The position numbers and the translations under genes are program-made. Shown piece after piece: positions 33,767 through 44,579 of a stretch of DNA of 64,000 bases (positions are counted from its first letter, which is position 1; each line of letters begins with the position of its first letter). The stretch comes from Ampullaceana balthica (taxonomy: Eukaryota > Mollusca > Gastropoda > Lymnaeidae). The stretch spans positions 1,674,001 to 1,738,000 of the forward strand of contig CALYLW010000069.1 in NCBI GenBank assembly GCA_944989445.1, in the 5' to 3' direction. The notes under the pieces were generated by a model that searched no databases, was not told the DNA's origin, and worked only from the letters and a program-made list of their open reading frames with translations.

Positions 33767-35524
33767 ACTCAAACTATGGATAAGGCTAAGGCAAGGGTGC
33801 AGTAATCTTCTGTATTGAAAGGGTGTTTGTAAATATAAGATAAGATAAGAAATAGTATCAGGTGTCTACTATAATAATAGACAAAAAGCAAAATCAGTAT
33901 CTCCGCACGTACTATTCCTAACCTATCACTAGACTGATAGACAGCCACTGTCACAGCCATAGGGATATTGGAAATGGGGTTATTTCTTTCCTTGCCATTC
34001 AGTTATCGTTCTTTACTGGTTAGTTAAAAAAAAATATTTAAAAAAATGACCCAGTGTCGTTTTCTGCTTCCCTTACGAAAAAGATTTAACTACAATACTT
34101 CACTTGGCAACGAGAGTTATGATTCTTAGATATTAGACAGTACATTTGAATAATCGCCATCTTTTCAGTGTTGCCTAATATCGTTTCTTGCTTAGTCAGC
34201 GAAAAAGGTTCACAGAGGCAAAAACCTCTGTCTCTAGATTCATCCGCAGAGTCACATGCCCCTTTGTACTCTCAATTAAACGCGTCAATAAAATAAAATA
34301 ATAAAATGAACTGAAAACTAGAACTGAAGGCCAGGGAAGTAGTTTGGCGAACTTACGCGTTACTGTGGGTCAGGGTTCAATGATCATTCTAAAGAGTGCT
34401 TTAAAAAGGGGTGGGGGCAATAAATCAGACGAACTATATGCTATCAGGTTATTAGGTTGACATCAGGGTTCTTAGAATCATTTATACCAGATCTATCATT
34501 GAATTAGTCAACTAATAGACTTTGACAAAAAGATCAAAATTGAAAGGAAAAAAATCGGGATAGAGAGTAAACGGTTAAGAATTCTTAAAAACAAATTAAA
34601 TTTTGTATAATACTGAAATCAGCATTCATCCCCTCCCCCCGCACTCCTCTACAAATTGTTACATCTGTATTAGACTATAGCAAGTCTGACAATTAGATTT
34701 GGAATAGTCCGTTGTAGCACGCATGCCAACACACAATATTCTTTTGGGCTTGAGCTTACGCCCTTCTAGCCTCGAGCAAGTACCTTGGCAACCTGCTCTA
34801 TCTGCTGGACAGAGCCTCGCAACATTTTCTCAATCTAGCATGCTATATTCGTCACTTCCGTTAGATCAACCAAAGCCATTTTAAAAAAAAAGACCTTCAC
34901 AGCTACACGCCACGGCGGTAACAATAGTAACATTTTGATCGCTAATACAATACCTCCGCACGAGGGCTGACAATTCACGTAAACATCTTCAGTTCTATAC
35001 TTCATATAAAGCATGTCCAACTTCATCACTTGTCCCATTGATGAAACTCTCATGTCGTCTTTCTCTCATCGTGCGCGGCTATCACAACGTCGCTCAGCGC
35101 GCATCCCCACATCCCCCACCCCAGTCAGTCTAACGAAAGACCCCTGCAGACGGTCGGAGACTGACAATGGGTGGCGGGTCTGTTTACATGGGCCCTGTTC
35201 ACAAGTCTCGAGTAGTTTACTAAAATAGGCACCGCTTCTTAGCGGAGTAGAAAAACAGGCTGCTGGATGTTGTACCGTGTAAACCAGAGCTCGTCGTTTG
35301 GTTGAAAAAACTGAGGGATCAGAGAGCAGCGTGCAGGTTCGCACGCATGCGCATTGGAAGTAGTTTTTAGAGTTAATTATCTAGGAAGATCTGCTCAGCC
35401 AATGGCAAATCTGCTTCGTTTCTTTGTTTTCAACCAATTGTAATTTTACCGTAGCGGTATCACGGTATCCTCATGTAGTTTTCCGACTCCTGATTGCCTA
35501 TGTTGGGGGAAAAATACATGTATC
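33767..35524 (+). other. Intron segment, no other gene recognised
   Basis: Mostly unique sequence. 34740-35350 is GC-balanced and free of obvious repeats, so it is a reasonable place to look for an intronic enhancer. Frames on both strands around 35013-35344 have no domain. Confidence 0.4.
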
Positions 35525-35532
35525 TCTACACG

Positions 35533-36135
35533 CAGGGGCGGATTAAGACTGCACGGGGCCCCTGGCTGCGATTCAAACTGGGGCCCTATCCAGCCAGCGT
35601 CCCTTTAAATAAAATGATTGCTAGCAGTAGCAGCTAATATAAGACTAACTTGTAACTAAACAGTTCTCATACTTTGTCTGTACTACGGGATCGGCCTTCC
35701 CAGCCAAAAAGATTATTATGAAGAAAAAAAAACGAATATGAAGAAATAACTGTTTGCTGGTATCCTAAAATTGAGCGTAAAAAGAGAAGAAAAAAAAAGT
35801 ATCGGCAGGAATCGATTGCGTGACTGTTTGCACCGCGAGCCAAGTTTCTACCATAAGACGACACGAACTTGAAACCTGAAAATTTAAAAAATATAAATAA
35901 TATTCTTTAATATTTTCTCTTATTGAGACTTTAAAATCCGGTTTTTATAAAATCGGGTCCGAATAGCCATCACATTAATAGATAAGATTTTATTAATTTA
36001 TTTAATTTATAATATTATACTAAATAAATTTAAAATTATACTAAATTTATAAAATATACTAAATTTGGGGGCCCCTAAATCATCGGGGGCCCCTGGCTTT
36101 AGCCCGTTCAGCCCCCCCCCCTTAATCCGCCATAG
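35533..36135. mobile_element. hAT-type non-autonomous element, 603 bp
   Basis: It starts CAGGGGCGGATTAAG and ends CTTAATCCGCCATAG (inverted). The 8 bp tctacacg flanks both sides exactly (35525-35532, 36136-36143). 'ggggcccctggc' occurs just inside both ends. The interior is AT-rich and non-coding. Confidence 0.95.
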
Positions 36136-36143
36136 TCTACACG

Positions 36144-36396
36144 CAAATGGCGAGTTTCTGTTCTTTGTAACAAAATGAAGTTATTTTGTCCGCAGGACAT
36201 GTAACGATTTATTGATGAGCTAAAATTTGTTCTCATTTGAAAATTATTTAGTCAATTTAGACTTTTCTTGACGCCCATTGATCTTAGTCCGCCAGATCTT
36301 AACCGACGGTTAGACATTGATTTGCCAAACATTAAAGACATTACTAATCTTAAAGTGACTAAAACAATGTCTTTAGCTCTTTACCAAATTAACATG
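36144..36396. other. Intron segment, no gene recognised
   Basis: Short unique stretch between the 603 bp hAT-type element and the MITE. Nothing recognisable. Confidence 0.4.
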
Positions 36397-36399
36397 TAA

Positions 36400-36685
36400 G
36401 GGGCCGTCCATAAAGTACGCCACGCTATTTTTGACAATTTGTAACTCCACCCTGTCACAAACTTTCAAAAATTTCTACCCCCCCCCCTCCTTTTTAAAGT
36501 ACGTTACACTTTCGATCACAAATTTTGTTTTTTATTAACAAAAAAATTCAAAATTGAATATAAAACACCGTGACGTCACACATGGCCGGAAACCCCCTCC
36601 CCTCCCCTCGTCACAAACTGTTACACTTTCTTACACCCCCTCCCACCCTCCCCTCTGGAGCGTGACGTACTTTATGGACGGCCCC
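36400..36685 (+). mobile_element. MITE with TAA target duplication, family copy 2 (PIF/Harbinger-like)
   Basis: GGGGCCGTCCATAAAGTACG at the left is exactly inverted at the right. TAA flanks both sides (36397-36399, 36686-36688). Same internal plan as copy 1: C-rich blocks and 'gtgacgtcacacatgg'. Confidence 0.92.
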
Positions 36686-36869
36686 TAACTTAACATTTCT
36701 TTAACATGTCTTGAGACTACATGAGAGTTGTTGGATGTTGTTGAGTTCAGTGTAAATGTCTAGTTGATATTTCTGTCAGCTCGGCTTAAGGCCAGTACAC
36801 GTTGGTTGGTGAGAACAAACAATAAATTAATGTCAAGGTATTTTTAATCTTTCTAAGTTTGACTGTTCT

Positions 36870-37114
36870 TGACAGTTCTGTAAACGACGTTCTCATCTAT
36901 ATATTGACAGTTCTGTAAACGACGTTCTCATCTATATATTGACAGTTCTGTAAACGACGTTCTCATCTATATATTGACAGTTCTGTAAACGACGTTCTCA
37001 TCTATATATTGACAGTTCTGTAAACGACGTTCTCATCTATATATTGACAGTTCTGTAAACGACGTTCTCATCTATATATTGACAGTTCTGTAAACGACGT
37101 TCTCATCTATATAT
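36870..37114. repeat. 35-bp satellite, left array (7 units)
   Basis: The unit TGACAGTTCTGTAAACGACG + TTCTCATCTATATAT begins at 36870, 36905, 36940, 36975, 37010, 37045 and 37080. The copies are practically identical. The same array resumes at 39982, so 37115-39981 is an insertion into the satellite (or the satellite is a terminal part of the element). Confidence 0.97.
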
Positions 37115-39981
37115 TAAAATACAAAATACACAAACAAATTGTGCAATGAAAACAATAAATTTGAGCTTTATTTTTAGACTGATACGACAGTAAACGTTTC
37201 GGCTAATGCCTTCATCAGTACAACATAAAATACATTCTTACAATACTTACATAAGTAATAATAATATTCTTAAAACATATTGTATTTTAAAATATTAAAT
37301 AAAAAGAAAGGAAAAACAAAAACAAACATGGACACAGGATATAGCAAAAAGGGGGAAGTATCCAAAGTTACAGTAAAAACCACAACGGGAACAAGATTAT
37401 GCAGTTAAGTAAAATTATGAATTTGGTTAATTCCATATGGAGCCAACGTACCAAATCTTTTTATGAGTCTATTTTCCATGTGGACTCTATCATGGGTATT
37501 ACTTGCATATAAAATACCAGTTACTGCAATATCTGATATGCCGTTATGGTCAACACTGTTAAAATGTTTAGAAACAGGACATTGAGCCTGTTTATTTATA
37601 TTATACAGGTGCTCTCTAAACCGATCTCCAAGACGGCGACCAGTCTCACCCACGTAAATTTTATTACACCTCTTGCAAAGAATTGCATAAATCACGTTGC
37701 GACTTGTGCAAGTGAATCCATCTTTTATTAAGAATTTTTCAAGAGGGAAAGAAATGTTGTTAATTTCCATCACATATGGACAAGTATTGCAACGGTTACG
37801 GTTGCAACCTTTTGTTCCAATATGTGCTTTCATTGTGGGAAGGTGACTTCTTACAAGAATATCTCTGAGGCTTCTATCTCTCCGGAAAGCAAAAAGAGGA
37901 GGTTTTTTGAAGACCTGCTGAGTTAGAGGGTCAGCCATAAGGATTGGTCGGTTTTTGAGAATCACCTGGCGGGCTTTAAAATTATGAGGATGAAAAGTTA
38001 AAATAAATTTTGATCGATCACATTGATCAGAAACAGATGATTTAAATGTATCCTGTCTGGTCATGCCTTTAATTCGATTGACAGCGGATATTAAAACTGT
38101 TTCCGGGTATGACCTTCTTCGAAAAAAATCCAGCATTTCATTACTTTTCTCCAAAAAGTCTGCCTCATCACTGCAGAGTCTTTTAAGTCTCAATAGTTGC
38201 GAAAATGGGATAGAGCTCTTACAAGATTCAGGATGGGACGATGAATACATAAGGAAACTATGGCTGTCAGTAGACTTGTAAAAAATTGATGTGGATATTT
38301 TATTTTCTTTCAATTTAATTTGTATATCCAAAAAATTAACAGCACTTCTATGGATTGTTGAAGTAAATTTGATCGAAGAATGGAAGTTACCGACGAAGTC
38401 AATAAAACTTTGCAATTGTTGCATGTTCATTTTTGTAATTCCAATGCAATCGTCAATGTATCTCCTGTAGTACTCTGGAGAGATACCTTTGTAATTTTCA
38501 CTCCATAGGTGTTCCAAATGGCCCATAAATATGCATGCATAACTTGGTCCCATTTTCGTTCCCATAGCAACTCCACTAATTTGATCAAAAAACTGTCCGT
38601 TGAACTCAAACGAGTTTAAATTTAGGACCAGCTCAGTTAATCGTAGTATGGCACTTGCGGGGATCTTGAGATTTGCCTTCTTGTTGAGAAAAAATGAGAT
38701 TGCAGAGAGGCCATCGGCATGAGGAATAGACGTGTACAATGAAGAAACGTCCATTGTAAATAGTAAATGATCTTCATTGGGTAAAACCAAGGAATCCAGA
38801 GATTTTAACATATGGCTAGTGTCCTTAATGAAAGATGGTAAATTAGCAACAATAGGTTGAAAAACAGTATCCAAAAAATCTGAAATTAATTCAGTAGGAC
38901 AAGAGCAGGCGGAGACAATTGGTCTTCCAGGGTTTCCCAGCTTGTGTATTTTTGGTAATAAGTATAAACATGGTTTACCAAGATCACTGTCATAAATACG
39001 TAAATTTTTTGCAGAGGATGGTAATTGACCACAATCTATAAGTTCTTCAATGGTCTCCTTAACAATTTCATTATTACAAATAATAGGATCGTTTGTCCTT
39101 GGGTTGTAAAAAGTTGCATTATTTAATTGGTTGGAGGCCTCTTCAATGTAAAGTCTCTTATCCCACACCACCACAGCTCCACCTTTATCTGCCGGCTTGA
39201 TAACAATGTCTTGGCGTTTTTTTAGTTGGAAAAGTGCTCGCCATTCTTCTTTCGATAAATTGGATTTGTTCAGAGGAGTTTGGCGAATATTTTGGATTTG
39301 ATTTTCCGTACTTTTAATGTAAAGATCAAGAGCTTTAGATTGATCGGAAGGAGGGGTCCATGTTGATTTACGTTGCCGATGTACAGGAAATTCACTGTCG
39401 TCCTCATCGTTATTCGCAGGGGTACCATAGAAGTAAAGCTGCAATCTCATTGAGCGAAAGAAACGATGGGCATCTGATAGTAATTGGTATTTATCACTTG
39501 AGGCCCGAAGAGGAATAAATTTGAGACCTTTACTCAGAACTGATCTTTCTGGCTCAGAAAGTGTAAGATCTGGTGGAATACAGACGACTAAGTTTGATTC
39601 ATTATCCGTTACGTGAGACGTTGTAACTTTAGGATTATTTGCAGTTTTAAGATGTTCAATCTTTCTTTTTTTGGCTCCAGATAATAAGTTGTAAAGCTCC
39701 CTATTGAGACCATGAATTATCCAGTGAATGAGATTGAATAGCAAGTTGTTATTATGAGTATTCACACGAAGTTGATCCTCCAATTTGTTAATTTTAATAG
39801 TTAGTTGAGAAATTAAACGCCTGTGAGAGTCCAAAACAATCCTCATACGTCCACAAGCACATCTCTTGTCAATGGCAGAAAGTTTGAGTCGATCAAAAGA
39901 ATTAAAGGCACCAGCAGCAGGATGAAAATATGTTTTAAAACCTTTTGGAACAAGATTTTTATGAATACAATTGTTTAAAAT
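37115..39981 (-). mobile_element. Penelope-like retroelement inserted in a 35-bp satellite
   Basis: The element sits between two runs of the 35 bp satellite. 'catctatatat' is present on both sides (37104-37114 and 39982-39992), as a target duplication or simply the array phase. On the minus strand it has almost no 5' leader, one long ORF, and a 290-base 3' region with a hammerhead-like motif and an AATAAA-type signal. There are no long terminal repeats and no second copy in the window. The missing leader suggests 5' truncation close to the start codon. The open ORF points to a recent insertion. Confidence 0.92.
37180..37218 (-). ncRNA. Hammerhead-ribozyme-like motif in the Penelope 3' region
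   Basis: On the minus strand the order is CTGATGA (37218-37212), a GGC/GCC stem with loop ATTA, GAAAC (37200-37196), then ACG...CGT closing a short helix III, and A at the expected cleavage position (TA|TC near 37183). This is the conserved hammerhead core. An extra A lies between CTGATGA and the GGC stem. Helix I is weak next to the core but 'tattttat' and 'taaaaata' could pair further out. Hammerhead motifs are known from Penelope-like elements. Activity is inferred. Confidence 0.7.
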
Positions 39982-39984
39982 CAT
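37405..39984 (-). CDS. Penelope-like reverse transcriptase / GIY-YIG endonuclease, 859 aa
   Basis: A single uninterrupted frame. Reverse transcriptase signs in order: VIKPADKGGAVV (261-272), LYLLPKIHK (340-348), GRPIVSAC (353-360), MDVSSLYTSIPH with catalytic Asp (411-422), GVAMGTKMGPSYAC (471-484), the catalytic YIDD box (509-512), FLDIQI (551-556). Then a Cys-rich linker (GCNRNRCNTCPY, 726-737) and a GIY-YIG nuclease (NVIYAILC 763-770, KIYVGETGRRLGDRFREH 775-792, ENRLIKRFG 837-845). The protein would nick the target and copy the RNA there (target-primed). A coiled, basic region (~50-110) precedes the RT. The ATG itself lies in the flanking satellite, with TAG directly upstream in frame; the next Met is residue 47. 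Full animal Penelope proteins are of similar size, so it could be functional. Confidence 0.95.
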   Translation of the reverse strand: MILNNCIHKNLVPKGFKTYFHPAAGAFNSFDRLKLSAIDKRCACGRMRIVLDSHRRLISQLTIKINKLEDQLRVNTHNNNLLFNLIHWIIHGLNRELYNLLSGAKKRKIEHLKTANNPKVTTSHVTDNESNLVVCIPPDLTLSEPERSVLSKGLKFIPLRASSDKYQLLSDAHRFFRSMRLQLYFYGTPANNDEDDSEFPVHRQRKSTWTPPSDQSKALDLYIKSTENQIQNIRQTPLNKSNLSKEEWRALFQLKKRQDIVIKPADKGGAVVVWDKRLYIEEASNQLNNATFYNPRTNDPIICNNEIVKETIEELIDCGQLPSSAKNLRIYDSDLGKPCLYLLPKIHKLGNPGRPIVSACSCPTELISDFLDTVFQPIVANLPSFIKDTSHMLKSLDSLVLPNEDHLLFTMDVSSLYTSIPHADGLSAISFFLNKKANLKIPASAILRLTELVLNLNSFEFNGQFFDQISGVAMGTKMGPSYACIFMGHLEHLWSENYKGISPEYYRRYIDDCIGITKMNMQQLQSFIDFVGNFHSSIKFTSTIHRSAVNFLDIQIKLKENKISTSIFYKSTDSHSFLMYSSSHPESCKSSIPFSQLLRLKRLCSDEADFLEKSNEMLDFFRRRSYPETVLISAVNRIKGMTRQDTFKSSVSDQCDRSKFILTFHPHNFKARQVILKNRPILMADPLTQQVFKKPPLFAFRRDRSLRDILVRSHLPTMKAHIGTKGCNRNRCNTCPYVMEINNISFPLEKFLIKDGFTCTSRNVIYAILCKRCNKIYVGETGRRLGDRFREHLYNINKQAQCPVSKHFNSVDHNGISDIAVTGILYASNTHDRVHMENRLIKRFGTLAPYGINQIHNFT

Positions 39985-40352
39985 CTATATATTGACAGTT
40001 CTGTAAACGACGTTCTCATCTATATGTTGACAGTTCTGTAAACGACGTTCTCATCTATATATTGACAGTTCTGTAAACGACGTTCTCATCTATATATTGA
40101 CAGTTCTGTAAACGACGTTCTCATCTATATATTGTCAGTTCTGTAAACGACGTTCTCATCTATATATTGTCAGTTCTGTAAACGACGTTCTCATCTATAT
40201 ATTGACAGTTCTGTAAACGACGTTCTCATCTATATATTGTCAGTTCTGTAAACGACGTTCTCATCTATATATTGACAGTTCTGTAAACGACGTTCTCATC
40301 TATATATTGACAGTTCTGTAAACGACGTTCTCATCTATATATTGTCAGTTCT
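39982..40352. repeat. 35-bp satellite, right array (10.5 units)
   Basis: It starts with 'catctatatat', then units from 39993 at a strict 35 bp period up to 40343. Unlike the left array, at least four units read TGTCAG in place of TGACAG and one has 'tatatgt'. The last unit decays into unique sequence ('ttctgtcaaagtc'). Confidence 0.97.
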
Positions 40353-43300
40353 GTCAAAGTCTGCTAATCGTGAAACTTGTAGGAAATCGTCCATTAGGAA
40401 ATTTAAAATATATTAATAACTCTGGAGCGAAGGCTGACTGCCTGGTCCATGTCTTGAGAGCTCTGCGTGTAAAAACGCATGTTCGAACTGGCGAACACAC
40501 ACACGACTGCGCCATGTTTGACAGCTCCAGGCCTGAGAGACTCTTCAGCCTTAAGTCTTTGACGTCTGGCCCCTCATTGAGCCAAGGACGGGTAATGACG
40601 TCTAATCCAGAATAACGATTAGATCAAGTACAGATTAAGTGGCCAGCTAAGACTCTCTAGCATGAAAAGAGATAGTTGTAAGACGCCCCCTCCCCCCCCC
40701 AACTAGATAGCCAATGTAACTATAAAAAAAAGTGGTGACCTGAGACAAACAGAAATTTATAAAAGATGTAGCGATTTTAAGTAGTTGTCCCGTTTCGTTG
40801 AAGTGGTTTGTCTTTCTCTTTTTTAATTCACTCTCTCTCTTCTCTGGCATTTGAGCGGAAGTTATCAAAGGTGTCGGATGTTGAACCAGTTCTTAGAGTG
40901 TTCAGAGTTTATTTCTGATGCGGTAATTTGGTGGTTGATGGATTCAGCTTTTATAGTTCCCCTGTTGTCTCGTGAAGTAAGGATTATTTCATACGGATAC
41001 TTTACTCCACGAGTCAGATAAGAGCCATTGTGTGCTGTTTGCTGGGCATCTGAAGTTCGAGAGATATTTAATGGTTCAAATAATGTAAAATTTATTTGTA
41101 GCCGACATATCTACGCATATTTCAAATTTCAGAGAGAGGATAGCGACTCTAATGACATATGGTTATTAAATATGCTTGATTTAAAATCAAATAGAGAGCT
41201 CTATAATGTCGTTCTTTCTTTCTTTGTGTGGCGAAAGTTTAAAACTGTAGTTTACTTATAAATATAGCTCATATGTCCTCATATGCTTATAGCATACCAA
41301 ATTATTATATTATTATAGATAAATATAGAAATAATATATTTTTATGTAAACAAAGATTATTCATTAAAAAAAAACAAGGCGGGCAACTTTTTAACTGTAC
41401 AAAGGAGACATTTTTATAATTTCCCCCTGCTCCATCCCTCTTGTGAGAATTTGCCAGATTTTTAGGAAGCTATTCACAATTTTGATTTGTTTTTGAATAC
41501 ACCAATTGACCGATGGAAGCTAAAGAAACTGTATTTTGTTGTTCTTCAAATTCTACGAAAAAATATTGCAGACCTTTGTCCTCTGGAATTGAGTTTTGGG
41601 TATAAACTCACAGTCATGTCTTCCAACAATCACCCGAAGTCTCCAATGTCTTTATTTCGTTACACCCTCACAACTTTGTTCAATCTGCATACAAAAGGTC
41701 TTCAAAATCTACTTCACTCAAGCAAGTTTTTAAAAAAAATTGTCTTTTAATCTTGTCCCTCAAAAGCCGACTCACTGTTTCCTTGTTCAGCGTCTTGACA
41801 CCATCTTTCGTCTTTGTTGTATTGTCTTGCACCCAACTCAAGTTGTTTGAAAATTGACTTCTTCTTGCACTTCAAGCCCGCGGACGCTTGTTACACTCTC
41901 TTTGATTGGGTGGCCGAGCCGGTGCTCTTCACTGCGTTACCCTTGATGGTCACCACAGAGAAATGCGTAACGCTTTGAGATATCAAATTTATCTAACGTT
42001 TCTGGTGTACGAAGGCGATTCCTATTCTTTTGTGGTTTGGTCTTTGCATTGAGAATTAAGGCCTTCACTAAAGTGTAATTCCTTTTGTGGCGGTCTGAAA
42101 GGTAAGCAAGAATATACATTGAAATTGTTTAAATGTATAACACAAATTTTACTATAACTGCAATTTTTAAAATTACAATTCCTTAAGATATTGGGAAAGC
42201 TCATATAAAATGTTAACATGAAGAAACACAACAATATATTAAGGCTTATTTGTTGTTCACAGCAGTCTTCTTTTATTGATTATCTTCCCCTGGAAATGAC
42301 AGCCTAAACATGGACTCAATGCCTGTTTTAAACTTTATTATTTTTTTATAACAATGAAATAATTTGCCCCTAAATTTTTATATTAATTATTAAAAAATTG
42401 ACATTAAAACTGATTAATTACATAGAAACTTTTATGCCATCTTCAGTCTTAAGAAACCGAATGTTAAACCGATCTCATGAAAACACCGTCGCTTTTAATA
42501 ACAGGGATTCTGTGACCTCCGTGTCCGTTGTTGAGTCGGCCAGAGATCTTACAAGAAGCGTCATCTGTCCATACAGCCCACCACTCACAGTCCCCCACAG
42601 GCCGTTTGGTCCAGAGTTATGTTAAAACAGACACATGCAGCGTAGTGACGCTTTCATGACAATACAAATGACTTATATAGAGGTGTGACTTACGTCAATT
42701 ATAAACCTCCAGAAAACAGTTTAAATAAATAGAAGTTTTTCAAAGTCAACGTGTATAGTTATTTGTAAAAATGTCCGATATGCTACTGAAGATCAGGTAA
42801 TAAATAATATGTAAGAAAAACACGCAATTAACTTTAACAAACGCTGAAATCTTGACTTTTTTTTTGCCAGCATCTCTTTGTCGAAATAGGCAATTTTATA
42901 GTAGGAAAAAAAGTGACCCAAATGCACTTGACTTAATATTCTTTCAACCTAAGTGTCATTCGACTAGTCTGTGCTTTTAACAAATTTCCTTTAGCTCACA
43001 AATTCCATGAAAAAAAATTATACACATTTTTTGTTCCGTTTAAACTTTGTATCATTAAATTAATTTAAAAACTAAAACCTTATCACCTGCTTGAAGAGGA
43101 ACGTGTCCACTCAACCCAAGAAAACAAAAGGAATAGAAAAAAATTAGCAATTTACTTTATAGCACTTGTTCGCCACTTGAAGGTAATGGCCGTCTTCATT
43201 GTTTAGTGATTTCAATGAAATCTTAAGGAGAACCTGTACACTAACCTTCATGTCTAACATACGCGGTAATGGAGATGGGGAGAAAGTTGTTAAATATATC

Positions 43301-44308
43301 GTAACATTGTTTCCTTGTGTTGTTGAAATATATATACATTTTAAAAAAACTCATTCAGAAACTTAAATTACTTTGAAACAAATCCATAAAACTGAGGTTT
43401 AATGGCAGACAACTCGCTGCGAATATGATATGTTTCCCCACAGTTACGGCGCATACTTCTGATTACCGAGCCAGCGAATTTTTTTTTATCCCCGCCGAAA
43501 TCTTCATGTGGCTGGTTTGTTTGGACGATAAAGGGCCCCCGAGGGTCGAGGGCAATAAGGTGAGCGAGGCCACGGTTAAAAGGATTGCCCACACACCAGG
43601 CCGGGGTATCTGACTTAACGAACACGATAAATTGCACGTGTTTTATCCCCTCGTATATGACCATCAGCATTTTTAGCCCTCGCCTCCAACAGCACGCCTC
43701 TCGGTGAAATCACTAGCGCTTAAAAACGTCTTGGAAGAGATAGAGTATTGGCGGGAAAGTTTGGCGTGTGTCTGACGTGACATTAAGTACTGTGACTATC
43801 TTATCTCACGGTTATACAGTTGATGGTTTACAGCTCTGTTCGGTTAGAGTTTAATATTTACATCTATTCAGTTAAAGAGCACAATCGGGCAGAGCTGAAA
43901 TGAAACGCAGTCCATATGTTAAAAAAAAATGAAATGCAGCAGAATCTTTAGTTGCAATATTGTATGTTTTCTGCACATTTTATTTCTTTACAGCTGCAAT
44001 ATTAAGCTGCAGATAGCGTGTTACATGTACTATTGATAAAAACAACAACAACAACAACATATCAGTGTCGTTTTATTTGATATAAATAATTGCTTGCTTG
44101 TGTGTGGCTCTGTGAGAAAGGGAAATTGAACTTCAGGTTTCCATTTAATAGAGAAATGCCGTAAAAGCTAGTGATAAATAACACTTTTATTTTCTGAACT
44201 AAATGATATTGCTTATTTCGTATTTTAATACTTTTAAAATTATTTTTAAAATAGGGGTTGGGATATATATTTTTTGGTTCAGTCTGGGAGGGGGGGGGAG
44301 CACACTAC
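40353..44308. other. Intron segment, no gene recognised
   Basis: About 4 kb of largely unique AT-rich sequence. Short frames have no domains. A short CAA run is at ~44040-44060. 43430-43640 and 42480-42620 are GC-balanced and non-repetitive. No transposon ends were noticed. Confidence 0.4.
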
Positions 44309-44311
44309 TAA

Positions 44312-44576
44312 GGGCGGGCGTCCATAAAGTACGTCACGCTAGTTTTGACCATTCCCCCCTGTCACAAACTGTCACAAATCTTGGGACCCCCCCCCCTTTT
44401 CTAAAGCATGTCACACTCTCGAACACATTTTGTTTTTGATTAACAAATAATTCAATTTTTTGTAATAAAACACCGTGACGTCACACATGGCCTGAAACCC
44501 CCCCCCCGTCACAAACTGTCACACTTTCTTACACCCCCTCCCCCTTCGGAGCGTGACGTACTTTATGGACGGCCCC
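44312..44576 (+). mobile_element. MITE with TAA target duplication, family copy 3 (PIF/Harbinger-like)
   Basis: The left end 'gggcgggcgtccataaagtacg' is slightly changed from the family's GGGGCCGTCC. The right end is intact ('ctttatggacggcccc'). TAA is on both sides (44309-44311, 44577-44579). The interior matches copies 1 and 2. Confidence 0.9.
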
Positions 44577-44579
44577 TAA

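Noticed and set aside
36870..40352. 35-bp direct repeats that could look like a CRISPR array
   Set aside because: The repeats are head to tail with no spacers, and the genome context is eukaryotic.
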